From the NCBI GenBank assembly GCA_030671005.1, contig DAOVAN010000023.1, positions 1 to 15,474 on the forward strand: a stretch of DNA of 15,474 nucleotides. Reading direction: 5' to 3'. Origin of the DNA: Caldifarciminota bacterium. GTDB lineage: Bacteria > Hydrothermota > Tepidihabitantia > SM23-42. Shown one piece after another: positions 13,766 to 15,474 of the stretch. Numbering within the stretch: the first letter of the stretch is position 1; the number at the start of each line of letters is the position of its first letter. Made by a program: the position numbers and the translations under genes. The notes beneath the pieces were generated by a model that searched no databases, was not told where the DNA came from, and worked only from the letters and a program-made list of their open reading frames with translations.

Positions 13766-15474
13766 AGAAGATTTTCATCCTCGTGTTGATGTGTGCTGCC
13801 ACATTCGCGGGAGAGATCTCCCGCGCTCGATGGAACAACCTGGTCCTGGAGAACATCCCGGATATACCACCCTCAGTCGCCGCACGGCTACGGCCGTACC
13901 AGAATGTCAGATATGCCACATTCCTCGACTGGCTGCCTAAAGATTTGGGCATGGTTATCAGAACGAGATTTTCCGAGACGAGCCAAGTCCATTTGATCGA
14001 GACACCAAAAAGCATGCGGCGTCAACTCACGTTCTACACTGAACCGATCGATGAATGTACGGTATGCCCTGATGCCCGCAAGGCAATGTTTCTCTTCACC
14101 AAGGATTCAGCCGGCAATGAGGTGGGGCAGATTTACAAATTCAACTATGCAACGGGTGAATCTCAATTACTGAGCGATAATAAGTCAAAGCACAATAGTG
14201 TAGTATGGTCCAGAAAAGGTGATAAGTTTGCCTTCCGCAGCAACAAGCGGAAAAAGCGCGACTATGACATCTATCTGGGAGATCTACGCGGCAATGAAAG
14301 CTTTCAGCTAGTGCTGCAAGAAGGAGGATACTGGTACCCCGTAGCATTTTCGCCGGATGATAGAAAATTACTCGTAAAAAAGTACGTATCTTCGAACGAA
14401 TCTAGCTATTACATTCTCGACTTTAAGAGTCGCGACATAACACAGATAAATCCCGGGTCGGCAAAGATTGCCTATGGAACGGCGCGCTGGTCTCCTGATA
14501 TGAAAGGCATATACATCGGTGCCGACAAATTCAGTGATTTCAAACACCTCCTGTACTACGACCTGCAGAGTAGAGAGTTCAATATACTCACGAAACAAAT
14601 ACCCTGGGACATCGGAGAAGTTGAGATATCACCTTCCGGCAACACTCTGGCATTCACCAGTAACGAAAATGCATACAGTAGGTTATACCTGATGGACATG
14701 AAGAGCCGTGACTTGAGCCGGGTCAGCTTGCCTGATGCACTTATTTCCAATATCGAGTTCAAAACAGATAGAGACGAGCTCGCCTTCTCAATGAACACAC
14801 CACTTGCACCACGTGATATCTACAGCTTAAACCTCCAATCAAGAACCTTACTGCGCTGGACATTCAGTGAAGTCGGTGGACTCGATACCACGGCCTTCGT
14901 AGCACCGAAGTTAATCCATTATGAGGCGTTCGACAGTATCGATGGTCAACCGAGGCTGATACCGGCCTTTTACTTCGAACCAAAGAATTTCAAGCCGCCT
15001 TTTCCGGTCTTAATCAACTGTCACGGTGGCCCGGCCGTGCAAAGAAGGCCTTATTTTTCGTACCTGACCCAATTCTACTTGCATGAGATGGGTATCGCGG
15101 TCGTTGCCCCGAATGTACGCGGCTCATCAGGATACGGCAAGGAATTCATGATGCTCGACGATGGATACAAGAGAGAAGATGCGGTTAAGGATATCGAAGC
15201 GTTGCTCGACTGGATCGAAGAACAACCACAACTCGATGTCGGGCGCGTGGCCATTAAGGGTGGTTCATATGGCGGTTATATGACGCTTGCATCGATGGTG
15301 CACTACAGTGACCGGCTGCGCTGTGGCATCGACGAATTAGGTATCAGCAATTTCGTGACCTTTCTGGAGAATACGGGCAAGTACCGCCAGGGTGTTCGGC
15401 GCACAGAATACGGTGATGAACGTGATCCCCAAATGCGCGAGTTTCTCAACCGCATATCGCCGTTGACAAACGCG
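13762..15474 (+). CDS. Secreted S9-family (prolyl oligopeptidase-like) serine peptidase, 3' end outside window
   Basis: The frame is open from ATG 13762 to the window end (571 codons, no stop). A signal peptide is likely (MKKIFILVLMCAATFA, cut after A16). Residues about 40-380 carry repeated propeller-blade strings such as VVWSRKGDKFAFRSN, PVAFSPDDRKLLV, ARWSPDMKGIYIG and EISPSGNTLAFTS, a TolB/WD40-like beta-propeller that gates the active site. Residues from about 400 form the alpha/beta-hydrolase domain: oxyanion strand INCHGGP (418-424), RGSSGYG (453-459) and nucleophile elbow GGSYGGYM with Ser502. The catalytic Asp and His lie beyond the window. It would cleave short peptides in the periplasm or outside the cell. 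ATGA overlap with uppP shows cotranscription; no functional link is evident. Confidence 0.9.
   Translation, partial: MKKIFILVLMCAATFAGEISRARWNNLVLENIPDIPPSVAARLRPYQNVRYATFLDWLPKDLGMVIRTRFSETSQVHLIETPKSMRRQLTFYTEPIDECTVCPDARKAMFLFTKDSAGNEVGQIYKFNYATGESQLLSDNKSKHNSVVWSRKGDKFAFRSNKRKKRDYDIYLGDLRGNESFQLVLQEGGYWYPVAFSPDDRKLLVKKYVSSNESSYYILDFKSRDITQINPGSAKIAYGTARWSPDMKGIYIGADKFSDFKHLLYYDLQSREFNILTKQIPWDIGEVEISPSGNTLAFTSNENAYSRLYLMDMKSRDLSRVSLPDALISNIEFKTDRDELAFSMNTPLAPRDIYSLNLQSRTLLRWTFSEVGGLDTTAFVAPKLIHYEAFDSIDGQPRLIPAFYFEPKNFKPPFPVLINCHGGPAVQRRPYFSYLTQFYLHEMGIAVVAPNVRGSSGYGKEFMMLDDGYKREDAVKDIEALLDWIEEQPQLDVGRVAIKGGSYGGYMTLASMVHYSDRLRCGIDELGISNFVTFLENTGKYRQGVRRTEYGDERDPQMREFLNRISPLTNA

Noticed and set aside
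13762..13810. Lipoprotein signal at the S9 peptidase N-terminus (Cys11)
   Set aside because: The residue before Cys is Met rather than Gly, Ala or Ser, so the lipobox is poor; a cleavable signal after Ala16 fits better.

Overview
The window is bacterial DNA of moderate GC from a lineage I cannot name with confidence. UppP, MltG and RuvX show a bacterial cell with peptidoglycan. The archaeal-type UbiA prenyltransferase, the secreted S9 peptidase with a beta-propeller and the degenerate intergenic repeats of the TCGAAATACGAA kind would fit a candidate phylum such as WOR-3 or another FCB-related group; that placement is inference only. Promoters look like ordinary sigma-70 sites, and all four I can see have a 16-bp spacer. 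Genes first in a transcript seem to have little or no 5' leader, whereas several internal genes have Shine-Dalgarno sites.

Layout. 1-861 is the 3' part of an MFS permease gene. 862-1785 has no protein gene: it holds tRNA-Pro(GGG) with its own consensus promoter, set among repeats and hairpins. 1786-12126 is a minus-strand gene block, listed here in transcription order: ruvX, mltG, two large paralogous proteins with class III nucleotidyl-cyclase homology domains (805 and 755 aa), a receiver-GAF-GGDEF diguanylate cyclase, then after an 82-nt gap with its own likely promoter a double-CBS protein and two tandem CPA2-type cation/proton antiporters. Neighbouring genes abut or overlap by 1-8 nt everywhere except at that gap. 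12127-12203 is a compact divergent promoter region. 12204-15474 is a plus-strand operon of a DGGGP-synthase-like UbiA prenyltransferase, undecaprenyl-diphosphatase UppP and a secreted S9 peptidase that runs off the window, joined by ATGA overlaps.

How the genes may work together. The minus-strand block starts with a conserved housekeeping pair (RuvX, and MltG, which terminates glycan strands), to which a signalling cassette is attached: two cyclase-like proteins and one diguanylate cyclase, followed by a nucleotide-sensing CBS protein coupled to ion antiporters. The most unusual element is the pair of cyclase-like proteins. Both keep the two metal aspartates, the purine-specifying lysine and its partner aspartate, but both have lost the transition-state asparagine and arginine. 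They share a conserved insertion inside the cyclase fold and long helical N-terminal regions that I do not recognise. They are the best candidate here for an undescribed signalling system.
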